A stretch of 64,000 nucleotides of DNA from Canna indica (GCA_034359265.1 CP136895.1:6636501-6700500), one strand, 5' to 3'. Numbered from the stretch's first letter, positions 24,344 to 36,924 are shown. Numbers and translations: made by a program. The notes: generated from the sequence alone by a model not told the origin.

Positions 24344-24793
24344 TGTTAGATTTTATAGAAACAGAGCATGATCTAATCGATGACATAATGAAATCATAAA
24401 AAGAACATGCATAAATCTATAAACATATTAAATTGCGAAAGCGTATGATCGAGACTAACCTCCTGCCATTGATACCGTGTTGATGCGCTGCTCTGGTTCC
24501 CTTTTTGCTCATGTGCATCTTACTCAATAGGTCTTCCAGTACTCTCTTTAGAACCCTCAATAGATGGTGTAGAAAGGTAGGAATGAGTATGTTGATCTAT
24601 GAGTATCCCGACCTATTTATATACGCACCTTGCCATCAAAGGTGGAAAGATAGGCTTGAACTGGGTTTGAGATAGAGATGGATAAAATGGTAAAACATAA
24701 AATATATGGACCACATAAGGATAGACACGTAAACATATGTGGTCTACATCAGATGATGATGTGGACCATGCATTTATAATGCCACGTCCAACA
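24344..24793 (-). repeat. 5' LTR of the copia element, with primer binding site just inside
   Basis: 450 bp. The initiator-Met-tRNA-like primer site occupies about 24329-24341, immediately inside the LTR on the minus strand. Confidence 0.92.
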
Positions 24794-24803
24794 TTTTCAA
24801 CAT

Positions 24804-25785
24804 TGGTTTCAATATTAATTTTGATGATAAATAAATTTAAAACTAATGACTTTATTGCAAGATGATTTCCGATATGATGTTGATAATTAAACACGTACAT
24901 CTATTATCGAAATGATCAAAGCAAAATTGAAAATTCTAAAGATCATGTTGCTGAGTGCTCGATAAGGAGGATGTTACGTAATGAATAAAAACTTTGAAGA
25001 CTTAGTTAAGATTTAGGATCATTTTGTAATTCTCACGATGCATGTTGATGATGATAAAAATTAAATCTCGAACGGGAGTTGAAAATATTCTCTGGGATAG
25101 TCTCAGTTGAAGGGTCGAATGATCGTCGGCCTACAATTATTAGATCGGCAAGCCCAACGGCGTCTCTTTTTTCAATTGTTGTGATTTGTTTTTCCTGTGC
25201 CTCTTCACATATTTATAAACTTATAAATACTATTCTTAAGCCTTCCTCTACTAGTCATGAACCTTTGTCGAGTCATTTTACAAAATTTCCTAAGCCTTGT
25301 TGTAGGACTTTATCTTGAGCTTGTTTTTCTTGATTGAGTCTTTGTCTTCCCAATTTCATTATCAAAAATCATAAAAAGCTCTTGTGAGCTTGTGTTTGGA
25401 GCTAATTATATTAGTGTTTTACTTATTTGCTCTTTGTTATTATATTTTGGTTTGTTTTTGCACTCATACAAAGGTTGTTGATAGACATAGGGTGTTAGTG
25501 TTAATTCATTAAAGTGATTTCTTTTAGTTGTCAAAAGTCTTTTGGTCTTAATACGAACTTTACATATTCCTACGTAGTCTTTTGGTCTTTCTGAACTTTA
25601 CATATTCCTATGCAGTCTTTTGGTTTTCTATATATTGAGTTTCTAAAGTAAAAAACCTTGGTTCATGCAATAGAAGTTTTTTATTAGCAAAGTTTATTTT
25701 TCTCTTGTTGATTCTTGATTTGTTTCTTTTCACTATCTGGTTGTCGATCTTGGGCTAGTGAATCTGTTTCACTGCATTTTCTACA
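24804..25785. mobile_element. Possible decayed SIRE/Maximus-type solo LTR
   Basis: The start (TTGGTTTCAATATT.. TTTTGATGATAA) and the composition and ending (..TTTTCTACAG) resemble LTRs of the SIRE/Maximus copia group as I know them. No second LTR, coding domain or target duplication is visible. A 48-bp tandem duplication (CTTTACATATTCCTA with GTCTTTTGGT) lies at 25536-25630. Confidence 0.3.
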
Positions 25786-27295
25786 GTTAGGTCTAGGTGC
25801 CGATATATTGAACTTGTCATTAGCACTATTTCAAGAACCGATAAATTGATAATTAGATTCTAGTTTAGGTAATACATATTATTCATCTTCCTCTCTTTCT
25901 TCTTTAGTCCTCTCTCCCTTCTTTAGTGCATCATTCCCTCTGATAATATTTTTTAATTAAAAAATTTATCATATTTATCTTGTAATATAAAGATGATTAT
26001 ACATTTAGCTGATTATTGATATAATATGTTGTAGGCTTATTTAAACTCGAGATCCACTTTAATATTTATCATTTAATTTAGATTGAATTGAGATTCGAAA
26101 ATATTTTATGAAATAATAATATTTTAGTCATCCTTAATACTTAATAGGCAGCACTACATTGACAAAATATCTAACAAACAAATATAATAATCAATTAAAA
26201 TTTTAACGACTTTTATACTATAGGCTAAGTTCATGATGTTGGCTAAAAAGGAGAAGATAAAATTTGAGTGAGTTCAAAAAAATCGATTAAGAATTATATT
26301 GCTTCTATGAACTATTTGCTAAACTCCATTCCCACGTGGACTCGATTTCCTACCTTCATGGCTTGTTCATTCAAAATATGTGTCTTTCAAGTCAGTCCGT
26401 CAAGTGAATGCTTATGATTTTTTTTATAACAAAAATAATGTATATTGGGATTTGAACTTCAGATCTCTAAGAAATATTTAAGATATTATCACTAACTGTG
26501 CTACTCACAGTTGGCCGTGAATGCTTATGATTAAACGAGATTTAAATGTTGTCTCTTTAGCTATCTCTCACCACATTTTTCTTTTTCCGATACGACTCAT
26601 GATTTACAAAAATCGTGACTTTTGCTTCAAGTAAATCACTTGATGCTTTGATCTTGCAATCGATTAATCGCGCTTCATCTAAATCACTTGATGCTCTCTT
26701 GCAATTAATTATTCTCACTTCATCAATTGTAATGAAGCTTTTTGGAGACTCTATTCGCCCTGAATCACTTGATGCTCTCTTGCAATCGATTAATCTCGCT
26801 TCATCTATTGCAGTGAAGTTTTTTAGAGACTTTTCGCCTTTATGTATGTGAAATTTTCTTCTTTTCTACTATTTTTAGCTATTAATCATTTTTTTTAAAA
26901 AAATCCCACCTTCATATTGCATAAAAATAAAATAATAGTAAATTGTTAATAAATCAAAGTTCCACTAAAGTTGCATGCATGCAGATAAAATATCATTTAC
27001 AAAGATTTAAAATATAAAAAACAAATCTATATTTATTATTCTTGGATAGGTTCCAAGCTAAATTTCAATTCTAGATAATACCGAACTAGGAATCGAAATC
27101 GCAAGTCGCAACTGAAAAGAAAAAGTTGCAAGGTGTGGGAATGTAAAATGATCACTGCAATTATCGCCAAAATTATTGACTTCTTTTATAAGGGTGCAAG
27201 CAAAGCAGTACAACTTAGATTTGACGGGAGACAACATATATAATTTACACATATCTTGGCACTGCAAACGTAATTACATGGTTGAATTGGAGAAT
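25786..27295. other. Intergenic, downstream of the kinase gene
   Basis: AT-rich with no gene recognised, apart from the tandem repeat at 26632-26830. Confidence 0.4.
26632..26830 (+). repeat. Imperfect tandem repeat, three units
   Basis: AATCACTTGATGCTCTCTTG followed by CAATCGATTAATC is repeated three times with spacers of 48 to 80 bases. The units stay open in one plus frame (SLDAL repeated), but no protein family is recognised and I treat it as non-coding. Confidence 0.65.
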
Positions 27296-30200
27296 CTACA
27301 CCTTGAGCATCCTCAAGTAGTCCTCTATGATGGACAAAGCAGACGATCGATATCCTGAACCAAATAGATTGTAGTGATTCAGGTAGTGGTAGAGCATATA
27401 GAGATCCCTTCTCTTCTCAAAGCCCGGCTGTTTCGGCATCACCTACATCAACGAAACGCAAAGCAGTCAAGCGATTTCTGATGGCAGCGAGAATCTGCAG
27501 ATGGATTCTATACCAACTACAACTCAAGGAAGCTCCATACTCCTGTTCCAGATATTTAGTTCTTTTTCACCCTCATCTATTTTGTGGAGTATCTTAACTA
27601 GTTAGGGTAAGCAAAAGTTCAACTGATTTTCACTGTTGGAATTGCGAAATGAGTAGCAGTTAGATGACTTCCAAATATTTTTTGTTTAGAGTTGGTTTTC
27701 TATTTCCTTCTATTAGATTTTTGTTGTCAGAAGAATGATACCTCAAAGTAGGAAGAATAGAAAGATCCTCCAAATCCAGCACACCATGACATTCCAAATT
27801 CTGCCTCGTTGTGACCATCTGGAGATCGAGAGCAGAGAAATTTGTGTTACTAGTATGTAATCTATATATGAATACTTGATCTAGCAGAAAGAATACTTGA
27901 TCTAGTTATGTGTTACTAATTATGTAATCCATATATGAATACTTGATCTAGAAGAGTTGTCGTCCATTTTATTTTCATAATTATTCACATGGATACACAA
28001 TTTCAGAAACTTTGTTACTAGTTATGTAATCTGTATATGAATGCTTGATCTAGAAGAAAAAATTGTCATCCATTTTATTTTCACAATTATTCTCATGGAT
28101 ACACAATTTCAGCAAAATTCACCATTATAACTTGCATAGTATGAAAGTTTTGTTATTGTATTTTTTATGAGATTTAAGACTTACAGTAACATGCCGGATC
28201 CAATATAACAGGATCACCGTTCTTGTCAGAACTGATATTGCCACTCCACAGGTCTCCATGAAGTAGACATGGCTCAATGACAACTCCTTCAAAAAGTGGT
28301 TGTAAATTTTTTGACAATCTTTGGCCTGTTTAAGGGAAAGGAGGAAGAACATATTTAACAGTTTTCTTGTTATATATAAAGTTCGAACAGAGAAATAAAC
28401 ATTATCTAATTGAAGAATGTTAGAGGACAAGTATGTTAATCAGATATCTCAAAGAGAAAACTGATGAACATGATGTACTAGCATTGTATGCGAGAAATTT
28501 ATAGAAGGCTGACTCTACAATCTTTATAAATTCTTCCTACAGAAAATTTCTACAATCTCTTGAACTTAAATACTCACTTCACATAATTATAAATATTGAA
28601 AATTAAATGAGCACTAGTCATTATAAACTCACATGTCAACAAAGAAAATATACCCTAATGAGATATGTCCCCCCATTGGAATGACCTTACTACCTGCATC
28701 TATGTCGAGTAAAAATTTCTTCACATGAAGTTCAACTTTGCCTGAGAAATGGCTCTCTTGCACCAAGTTGTTGCTACCTCTAATGAATACAAGAAATTCC
28801 TATGCTTATGTTTATTGGGATTGAGAAATCGTGCAAACTAACAAGTGTCCCTAGGCAATTTTGATCAAGTTATTCGGTTGTTTCTTCTTGTACTGAAATC
28901 TATTACAATTGCATAGAAAGTCAAACATATACAGAAATGTACAGTCATGTACAAGTGGAGAACATTTCTATAATGCATAAAAATGATTAATATATTGGAC
29001 TATATCAAATTAAAATTGAGACTAATCGGAAAGATTGGTTCTGAGAACCCCTACCTTTTTCATATATTGTGGAGTCCCTATACTGATCTAGAGCTAACTT
29101 GAGTTGGTAGCCCAATCTATGCTCCACAAAAAATTCAATCCAATCTGAAGACCAATTGTTTATTTGGGGAGTGCTGCAGCAAGGCAGTCAAAGGAATCTG
29201 AGCAATGTAACTAAGTGCCACACAACAGACTAAAGGAGGCAACACAAATGCTAAAGGTAACACATGCCAAGGTGGATCTACTGTAACATAGGAAGAAAAT
29301 GAAAAAGTAACGAAAAGAAAAGGTTGAAATAAGAGAAACACAACTTTGACTTGTGCACACAAAGGATATGGTTGGTTGCTTGACAAATTCACAGCTCTCA
29401 AGAAGACAACTATTTCTATGGCCTCGTTTGGTTGACACAAGTTCTCGTAGAAAGTTGTACTTTCCGGGAAGTAGCCAAAACAACTCGTTTGGTTGACACA
29501 CTTCCTGCATTTTGCTGGAAGTACAATTTCCTCAACAAGTGCAACTTTCTGCTAGGGGTGTAAGCGAGCCAAGCCGCTCGCGAGCTACTCGAGATCGATT
29601 CGGTAAAAACTCGAACTCGACTCGAACTTATCGAGCTCGAGCCGAGCCAGACATGCGAGCGAGCCGAGTTCGAGCTAACCTATACTCGGCTCGAGCAGCT
29701 CGCGAGCCTAATCGAGCCTTCTATATATATTATATACCGGGTTTGATTTTTAAATTTTATGAACCCGTTACCCTCTAAAAAGAACCCGAGCTTAGTCGAG
29801 CTCGAGCTCGCGAACGAGCTCAGCTCGTGCGGCTTGATTTTTTTCCCGAGCCGAGCCGAGCCGAGCTCGAGTGGCTTGAATGTAGCTCGAGCCGAGCTTG
29901 AGCCGATAGACCAAAGCTCGATCGAGCTCGAGCTGAGCTCGAACTCGTTATTTTTCAAACGAGCTGAGCTCAGCTTGGCTCAGCTCGATTACACCCCTAC
30001 TTTCTGCAAAACATAGAAGTAACTTATCTAGGGGGACCTAGGTAAGTTGCACTTCCTGTATTGTAATTGAAAGAAAAAGTCAATATTAGCCCCACATTTG
30101 CATTTAATGCAAAATTTATAATTTATATTGTCAATATTATGATATTAAATAATCTTTGAATTCTCCACGTATTTATTTTATTTTAATTTATTTTTGGTAA

Positions 30201-33200
30201 AATATGTAATTTTTCATATTAATTATAAATAAAAATTATTTTTTATATATAATAAAATATATATTATATTAATTATATATGAAAAATATTATATTATATT
30301 TTACATATATATGTTACAATATTTATTTACAAATAGAATTTATTTTTTTATATATACTAACACATATAAATTAAAATATTAATTTATAAAAAGAATGGTA
30401 TATTGGTCATTTCATATGTACTTCATACGAAGTACTCATGTCAACCAAACATATTGTAGGTACACTTCCTATGAATTAACTTTTTGTCAACCAAACACTT
30501 TTTAGGTACTTCTCGGGAAATACACGTGAGAGGTTAATTCATGGGAATTACAACTTTCTGTAGAAAGTTACTTCTCATGTCAACCAAACGAGACCATATG
30601 TGTGTAGTTCTTTTACTTTACTCAACCAGATTCCAGAAATTGAAGGAAATGTACTCTATATTTCCCCATGATCCCCCCGCTTCTGTTTGGTAAGAGACGT
30701 AAGATTATTCCTTCTGTTTTTTCATAAATTCTTCCAAATGAGTGACAGCTCTATTTCTTGCTTTGCATTGCACTGTTAAATTAGAAAGGTGGCATATTTG
30801 ATGTTTTAGAGCAAAAAAGGAGGTTATCTAAGGTTTCTTCCAGTGGTAGGCGAGCTGCTGCTCCCCTTCCCTACAAGCTGAGTCTCTCCACGCCTTGCAA
30901 GAACCAAAACAAATTTACAGCTCTCAAGAAGACAACTATTTCTATGTTTGTAGTTTTTCTTACATTACTCAACCAGATTCCAGAAATTGAAGGGAATTCA
31001 GTCTATATTTCAGATAAAAATTCTTCTAGAATAATTCACCTGCCAATGGTGTTGTCAACATCAAAACCAAAGCCCTTACTAGATTTTCCAGCTTTGTGCA
31101 TTTCTGCAAGCTTTTTTCCTAAAACTGACTGAGAAAAGGTATAAGATTAAACTGGGATCAGAAGAAAAAACTTTATGGTGAAATAGTGCACATTAGTTTC
31201 ACCTGATTTCCTCTAGAGGATCCGAATTCAATAAATTCCATGATAATGAAGGAACCACCTGTTGGTAAAGGTCCAACCTACATATTAGAAGATCTTGTTT
31301 CTATTAACTGCTAAGAGTCCATCAGAAATTTGGAGGGAAAAGGACACAGACTTACTACCTTATATGGCCTAGGAACATGAATTGATTGGGTGGCATACAT
31401 TGCACTTAAGCCAAGAGCCTCTCCTTCAAACATTGATGGTCCAATTCTTCTGCAATCAATACAGAATAAAAAAGGGTAAGTACAACGAGAATATGCCAAT
31501 ACAGTAGTCACTAAAGAGAATACTGTTTTTTCCCATAAAAAGAGTAGATATATATAGCAACTTAAATATGTCAAGCATGAGGATACTGCTACATAAGGCA
31601 GTAAACCTAATTTAGGAAAACTTCAAATAAGATACCAATAGCGTCAACCATCTATCATTCAACATAAAGAAGGAGCCATAATTTTGAAGTTATGTGGAAC
31701 AGAAAGCTATATTTATAAGATCACATGCATTTCTTAATGTGGCTTCTCTGTTCATGGTAAACATATGATACTAAAGCATCTAGGATGCTCAATGGAACAA
31801 TAATCAATTATGGATATTCTGTGGGAGTTATATTATCCAATTCCCAATCCTTTTGCGACCCTAAAATCTTCATGCAACTATGCAAGTGTGTATACTCAAA
31901 TGAAAATACAACTATTATGTTCTGCTGACAAGGAGTACCAAATAAGTTAGACGGGCTAATAGCTGGTAGTTGCAAATAAAGCTTTATGCATTTTAGGACC
32001 CCAAGAAGATCATGCAAAATTTTCATTTCTTGATTAACTAGGAGAATCAATTAGCAATTTCATTACTTTGCCTTTAGTAGCTCAATGACATCAATTTAGG
32101 CAATGAAGTGACAAACAAGACTACACAGCACCTACAAACTGCCAACGCTTAATCAACTAAATTGTCTATAGCACAATTGATTGAGCTTTGTAGTCTTGTT
32201 TGTCACTTGATTGCCTAAAATTGGTTTCAATGTGTTTCTTTAACATCAAAATTGTTGCCATGGAAACCACAAAATTCTGTCAAGAACTACTCCCGAGTGT
32301 CATATAATTGATTTTCTAAATATACAGACCTACCTGACATTCAGTAGACAGCGCATGCACACTAGTTTAACCTAAATGCAAAACGAAAGGAGGTAACACA
32401 TCAGTTATTTTTAACATTAATGTGATTGAGCATCATTATGTTACAATTGCATAAGTAGTGTCTTCATACTAGTAATTAGCACGATAAACATAGGGGTATT
32501 AGCATCCTATCATCCATCAATAGATGCATGCTCCAATTCAAGTGATTCACTGATATATCATAAATAGCACTATATGCCGCTTCAATTACATGACACAATG
32601 AAATAAACCTCAGTGGCAATGCAGAACATTATCACATTGAAAATTGACAGTAGAACAACTAGAGCAATTCAACATGCCTGTTTGTCTTCACAAAGAAGGA
32701 ACCAGAGTCAGTGTCATATCGGCTTGCATGATTTATGCAGCCACCACCAATGGGACTGATTCTTGTAATTTCTGTGGCTTTTCCTTCCGTGAGAATCCAT
32801 TCACGAATTGGATCATCTCCCAAGGATGCCACTGACAGTTGATAACACGGTGAAGAATCTTACATGCACTTAAGAAGAGACTTTAAAAAGAGAGAAAAAA
32901 ATCGACCAAACTATTGATTTTGCATTGGCATTTAACTAAAGAAACTGCAAAGACAAATAGCAAAAAACAACTCATCGGAATTGGATAAGATGCTGTAGTC
33001 AAATCCCAAAACGTCAGTCTAAAGCACAAATAAAACTACTCAGTAGCGCATGTGACTTATTATTTTTATAATATGTTTCTCCAAATGAGATACATATTCA
33101 GCTCTGTTCATAATTTCTTAGTGAAGTGGATCGACTACTCCTCACCAAGTCTGTGAAGCTCATTATCTACTCGCTCTTAACAGATATCTCGCAACCATGC

Positions 33201-33597
33201 TTTAGAAAAAACATTTATACAGTATATCCGAAGCGAAAAAGATGCAAAGTCCAACTTTTCTTGATGATGCTATCTCTTCTGCGGAAAACCAACAGGTATC
33301 AGTAACAATTATCTTCAATCGCGAGCGGAGAATTTGAAGAAAGCAGTTGCGCCCCAATGCGTCACATCTTACTTGACAAGATTTAATATTTTCAGCACCC
33401 AATTACAAAGCAGAAGATTTGAGAGAAGAAGACGAACTAAATGAAGAAACAAAATTGGAGAGCGAGAGTGGGGACTAACTTGTTGAGGAACTGGGAGCCG
33501 ATTTGGGGAGAGGGAAAGGGCGGCGAAGAGAGCGAGGCGACGAAGAGACGAGGGAACCGAGGAAAGGAGAGGATAGCGAGACTCTCACGTGCGCCAT
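27296..33597 (-). CDS. FN3K: Chloroplast protein-ribulosamine/fructosamine 3-kinase (9 exons)
   Basis: Exons (minus strand): 33597-33480, 32831-32678, 31449-31359, 31277-31203, 31128-31040, 29173-29055, 28325-28185, 27818-27742, 27442-27296. They total 1011 bases and 336 residues, with phases matching at every junction. The enzyme phosphorylates ketosamine adducts of glycated proteins so that they decompose (protein repair). Exon 1 encodes a Ser/Arg-rich chloroplast transit peptide (residues 1-39), then [17 protein letters not shown]. Visible motifs are the P-loop GGGC at 68-71, whose Cys matches the redox-switch Cys described in plant FN3[45 protein letters not shown]; catalytic HGDLWSGN at 238-245 (Asp240); LDPAC with Asp258; and C-terminal [14 protein letters not shown]. 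All key residues are present. Intron 2 requires a GC donor. Introns carry transposons and a hairpin. Confidence 0.93.
29419..30596. mobile_element. Inverted-repeat DNA element in kinase intron 5 (TA target)
   Basis: The left end TGGCCTCGTTTGGTTGACA matches the reverse complement of the right end (30578-30596) at 18 of 19 bases. TA flanks both sides (29417-29418, 30597-30598). A duplicated copy of the flanking DNA at 30910-31009 lacks the insertion and shows a single TA, which confirms the boundaries. The core is AT-rich and non-coding, about 720 bp without the nested hAT element. Confidence 0.75.
29553..29999. mobile_element. hAT MITE (CGAGCT word family), 447 bp
   Basis: Starts TAGGGGTGTAAGCGAGC and ends GCTCGATTACACCCCTA, with perfect 8-bp duplication CTTTCTGC (29545-29552 and 30000-30007). 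Subterminal DNA is packed with GAGCT/AGCTC and GAGCCGAGC words. It is nested in the inverted-repeat element of kinase intron 5. Confidence 0.93.
32095..32219. repeat. Intronic hairpin with 31-bp arms
   Basis: Arms 32095-32125 and 32189-32219 are reverse complements at 30 of 31 positions (TTTAGGCAAT.. ACTACA). They are separated by a 63-base loop that itself contains a weaker inverted pair. It lies in kinase intron 2. It could be a MITE remnant or a small-RNA precursor; sequence alone does not decide. Confidence 0.75.
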
Positions 33598-33829
33598 TTC
33601 GCCGCCCTTCCGCCACACGAACTCAACCACAGTCAATGGTGATCGCTTATTGATATATAAAAAAAATATTTTTCCAAAAAATAAGAAAAGTGTGAATAAT
33701 CCATTAAAATAGAATAAAATTTCCAAATGAACTCTAATTTTTATCTGAAAAAATTTACTTTTCAGCGGGGATTATTTTTAAAAAAACTTAATTATATTTT
33801 TGTTTCAATACTTTATATTCCATTTGATT

Positions 33830-34520
33830 GGCTCATAATAAAATAGTCTTCGAACCTCTTAACCATTCTATTCAAACAACTATTGCTAAAATAATAGCCT
33901 TAACAATTGATTATACCGAGAATATTTTGTCTGGGGATGTCCCTTAATAAAAAAATTTGGTTACTCTGGGTGTCGGCCAGACATGAGTTTTTTAAAATGG
34001 AATGTGGATGCCTTTGTTTCTCTAGATAATGGTAAATGTGTTTTTGCTGCTATTTGTAGAAATCACTTTGGTAAAATTATTCATGCTAAAACTATTTCTG
34101 TTTCTGATATTTTCTGTTCTTAAGGGTGAAGCTCTTGCTATTAATCTAGTGCTTAATCTATCTGTTAGCTTCAATCATGACAATATTATCTTAGAATCTG
34201 ATGCTAAAAATGTTGTTGATACGTGCAATAATTCTGTTCATGCAGATTGGTTGATTCAGAATTTTATTAAGGATATTCAAGTTGATATTAGGAGGTTTAA
34301 AGTATGCAAACTCACGTTCATTGGTAGAGATGGCAATAAAGCCGATGATTGGCTCGTAAACTACGCGAGGAGAATGGAACGAAGTTTTACTTGGGATCAA
34401 AGCTGCTCCCGGATCTTATAAATATTATCAATGTAGACTCTTTGCATTAGCTTTTTCTTAAGTTTGAATTAAAAAATATAAAAAATATAAAAAATATAAA
34501 ATAATATAAATAATAAAATG
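33830..34520 (+). pseudogene. LINE 3' fragment with RNase H domain
   Basis: The plus strand gives NKKIWLLWVSARHEF, then FLKWNVDAF from the ATG at 33983 (first catalytic Asp region), a stop, GEALAINLVLNLSVSFNHDN (catalytic Glu), ILESDAKNVVDTC (catalytic Asp), and NKADDWLVNYARRM at the end. This is the RNase H domain at the C-terminus of plant L1-type ORF2. The 3' end runs into repeated AAAAATAT units (34468-34512), resembling a LINE tail. A stop and a frame shift break it. It lies about 230 bases upstream of the kinase start codon. Confidence 0.65.
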
Positions 34521-35202
34521 CAGCTTGCCTTGTGTGCATATGTTTACTACATAGTGTTTGAATAATTTTGCACATAATTGAATATTTTTTGTATTAAAAT
34601 ATTAATTTTATATTCCGCCACAAAATTAAGAATAGAAATATATTTTAGAATACGGTTCTTCTAAGTTTTGCACTTAATTTTTATATAAAAATTCAATAAA
34701 CAAATTGTAGTGTTGTTTTTAATTGTTCCATCTTAGATTGATACAATCAAATATATTTGATTATTGCATCTAATGTTCCGAAAAAGCAATAACTTGGGCT
34801 TTTAAAATAAATTCGCCTGGTTTTAAAAGACCAAATTAAGCAGGCTGCAGGCATATCAAAATGCATTGGCTAAAATGTTGAATCTATTTGTACAATTTAA
34901 TCAACTAGCTCTCTTTAGATAAACAATAGACAGCCTGATAGTTGGAAAAGGCCTACAACAAAGAATTGATATAAAACAAATTCAATTTACATAATTTAAA
35001 CTAAATGATCTTTACAGCCTGCACAGGTGCTCATAAGCCATTTTAGTTTACAGAAAAGAATGCATTTCTTGTTTAGGATTACAGAAAAGGATTTCAGCCA
35101 CTGGTCATATTAGCAGCAAAGGCTGAATCTTTCTCTCGCCGTGTAACAAGGACATGTTCAAAGTAGAGACTTGATGAACAAACAACATCAAGAATTTGGT
35201 TT
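34521..35202. other. Intergenic, 3' flank of the RING gene
   Basis: AT-rich. The last 200 bases probably include the RING gene 3' UTR. Nothing else recognised. Confidence 0.4.
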
Positions 35203-36924
35203 CTAATTCCCTCTTCTATGTCCTAGCTGTTCAGTTGCATGTGGAACTTGAATTATGACAGATTCAGATTCATGGATCTCCTGGCTATTCTCAATGCTTT
35301 CTGGGCGTTGCACACTGGGAAGTAACAATTGGTTATAGTTATACTGATTGCCAGAAGCCTCATGGCTGACTCCTGTAACCCCTGTTCGCACTTCAGGTGA
35401 TGAGGATGCAACATATTTTGATTCAAGAGACTCATTTAATGGTAATCGACAAATTGGACAAGTAGTTTGCTTCTGTAGCCAGACATCTATACAAGCTAGA
35501 TGGAAGTTGTGGTTGCAATTTGGGATGATTCGAAGCACCTCTTTCTCTTCATATTCACCTAAGCAGATTGAGCACCTGGCGAACCAAAATGATGTGAATA
35601 TCCATTGAGAATTTTGCAAGAGATTCTTCCTGACTAATACATCAAATTCTTTTAGAACTGTGAGAAGTTTGTTATCATCTGAATTTATTTGAAATGTTTT
35701 AGAAACTAAAAAGAAAAATTGTTTAACTGGAATGTTTTGCTTTGCATATTGTTGATTAGCCAACTAAGGAATCAAGAAGTTTGAAGGCTTTGAGAACATA
35801 CAATCAAGGAACGGTGAGAAGTTACAATGATAAATTATAATTAAGAGTTCCAACCAACACCTAAAAAGCAGAAATCTCGCAGTTTTTCATCATAGATTGA
35901 ATCAAAACATCTCAGGAGCAATTGGCATGAATAGGTCAGGCAATAGAGCAATATCTTGAAAAATAACCACCATATCCAATAAAGGTAATTGAGATGCAAA
36001 AAGGACTTACTGGGCATCTTCTCTCGAAGAAAAAGCTTCATGCCTGTACTTCATTGTAGGAATTGCAGCAACCAAAACAGGCTCCAACCCACTGATTATG
36101 TCCTCTGACTGTTGGCAAATTAGTGTGTCAAGACTCATTCAGCAAAATAATTGTGCTTCTGATGCTCAAAAGTATACATATAACAACTCCCTTTGGTTAA
36201 AATCAGAATCACACTCAAAATTAGATGCAATAGTAGAAGAGTACATTTTTAGCTTTACAAGCAGTCAATGCTAAATTTTCTCTCTTGTTTTTTCTTAATT
36301 TTGTTTGCAATATCTGAAGTGAAAGCAAATATATTTGATCTCATCAAAAGTTCTTAGATTTTTGCCCTATTATTAAGCTGTAATCTTCCACGATTTGCCA
36401 ATCAAAAAGATAGTATGGTATGCAAGAATCAAGGAAAATTAGGTACAACCAAACATGAATCAACGTTGACCCTCCAACAAAGAGTCTAAGGAAAAAGTTA
36501 ATATAAGAAACAATATCTAAGACATGGTAAATAACATCTTTTTATTCAATTATATCCATCTTATTTCCCATCATTTCCTTACCTAGGTCAATAACATCAT
36601 TTCTGCTTTCTACAATTCACTAGAATTGCTTCTCATGATTTTTTTAAGGTAAAAATGTTCCTAAAAATGCACCAAATCGGACAATCTTGACAAAAGTAGA
36701 CAACTCAAGTAGCCAACGCGTGTAGAAGCAGAGATAGCCTTGTGCGGAGAGGAGCGGCTCACCTGATCAACATCGGAGCGGAGCTCGAGGTCGAAGGGGG
36801 TGCCGCGGGAGTCACTGGAGCGAATGCGGCCGCAGAGCAGGCGAGTGCACACAAACACGATGAAGGTGGCGCTCATCCCGAACCCGATTACCGTCGTCAC
36901 AAGGTTCAATCCCGACCCCAACAT
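35203..36924 (-). CDS. RING-H2 (ATL-like) E3 ubiquitin ligase, membrane-anchored
   Basis: Three exons (36924-36763, 36108-36011, 35575-35203) join in frame to 633 bases, 210 residues, with GT-AG introns. Residues about 9-31 form one hydrophobic membrane span (TTVIGFGMSATFIVFVCTRL), and a short basic/acidic linker follows. Exon 2 carries GLEPVLVAAIPTMKYRHEAF, matching the conserved region before the RING of ATL proteins (GLD-type motif). The RING-H2 finger spans residues 88-129 with ligands C88, C91, C107, H109, H112, C115, C126, C129, and Pro and Trp at the expected places (VWLQ, CPIC). The C-terminal 80 residues are Ser/Gln-rich and unstructured-looking. Predicted role: substrate ubiquitination at an endomembrane or plasma membrane with an E2. 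The exact ATL subgroup and targets are not assignable. Confidence 0.9.

Larger units (their letters stand above)
17982..24793 (-). mobile_element. Ty1/copia LTR retrotransposon, full length, decayed
   Basis: Two 450-bp LTRs (17982-18431 and 24344-24793) bound a 5.9-kb interior. On the minus strand the LTR begins TGTTGG and ends TAACA. The primer site beside the right LTR reads TGGTGTCAGAGC, one mismatch from the site complementary to initiator Met tRNA. The polypurine tract beside the left LTR reads AAGTGGGAGA. The flanks TTTTT and TTTTC form a near-match 5-bp duplication. The domain order gag, integrase, reverse transcriptase, RNase H is the copia order. I count about 22 differences between the LTRs (about 5%), so the insertion is moderately old. 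Confidence 0.93.

Noticed and set aside
18000..24800. Two similar 450-bp blocks considered as a simple segmental duplication
   Set aside because: Primer site, polypurine tract, TG..CA ends and copia domains between them show they are LTRs.
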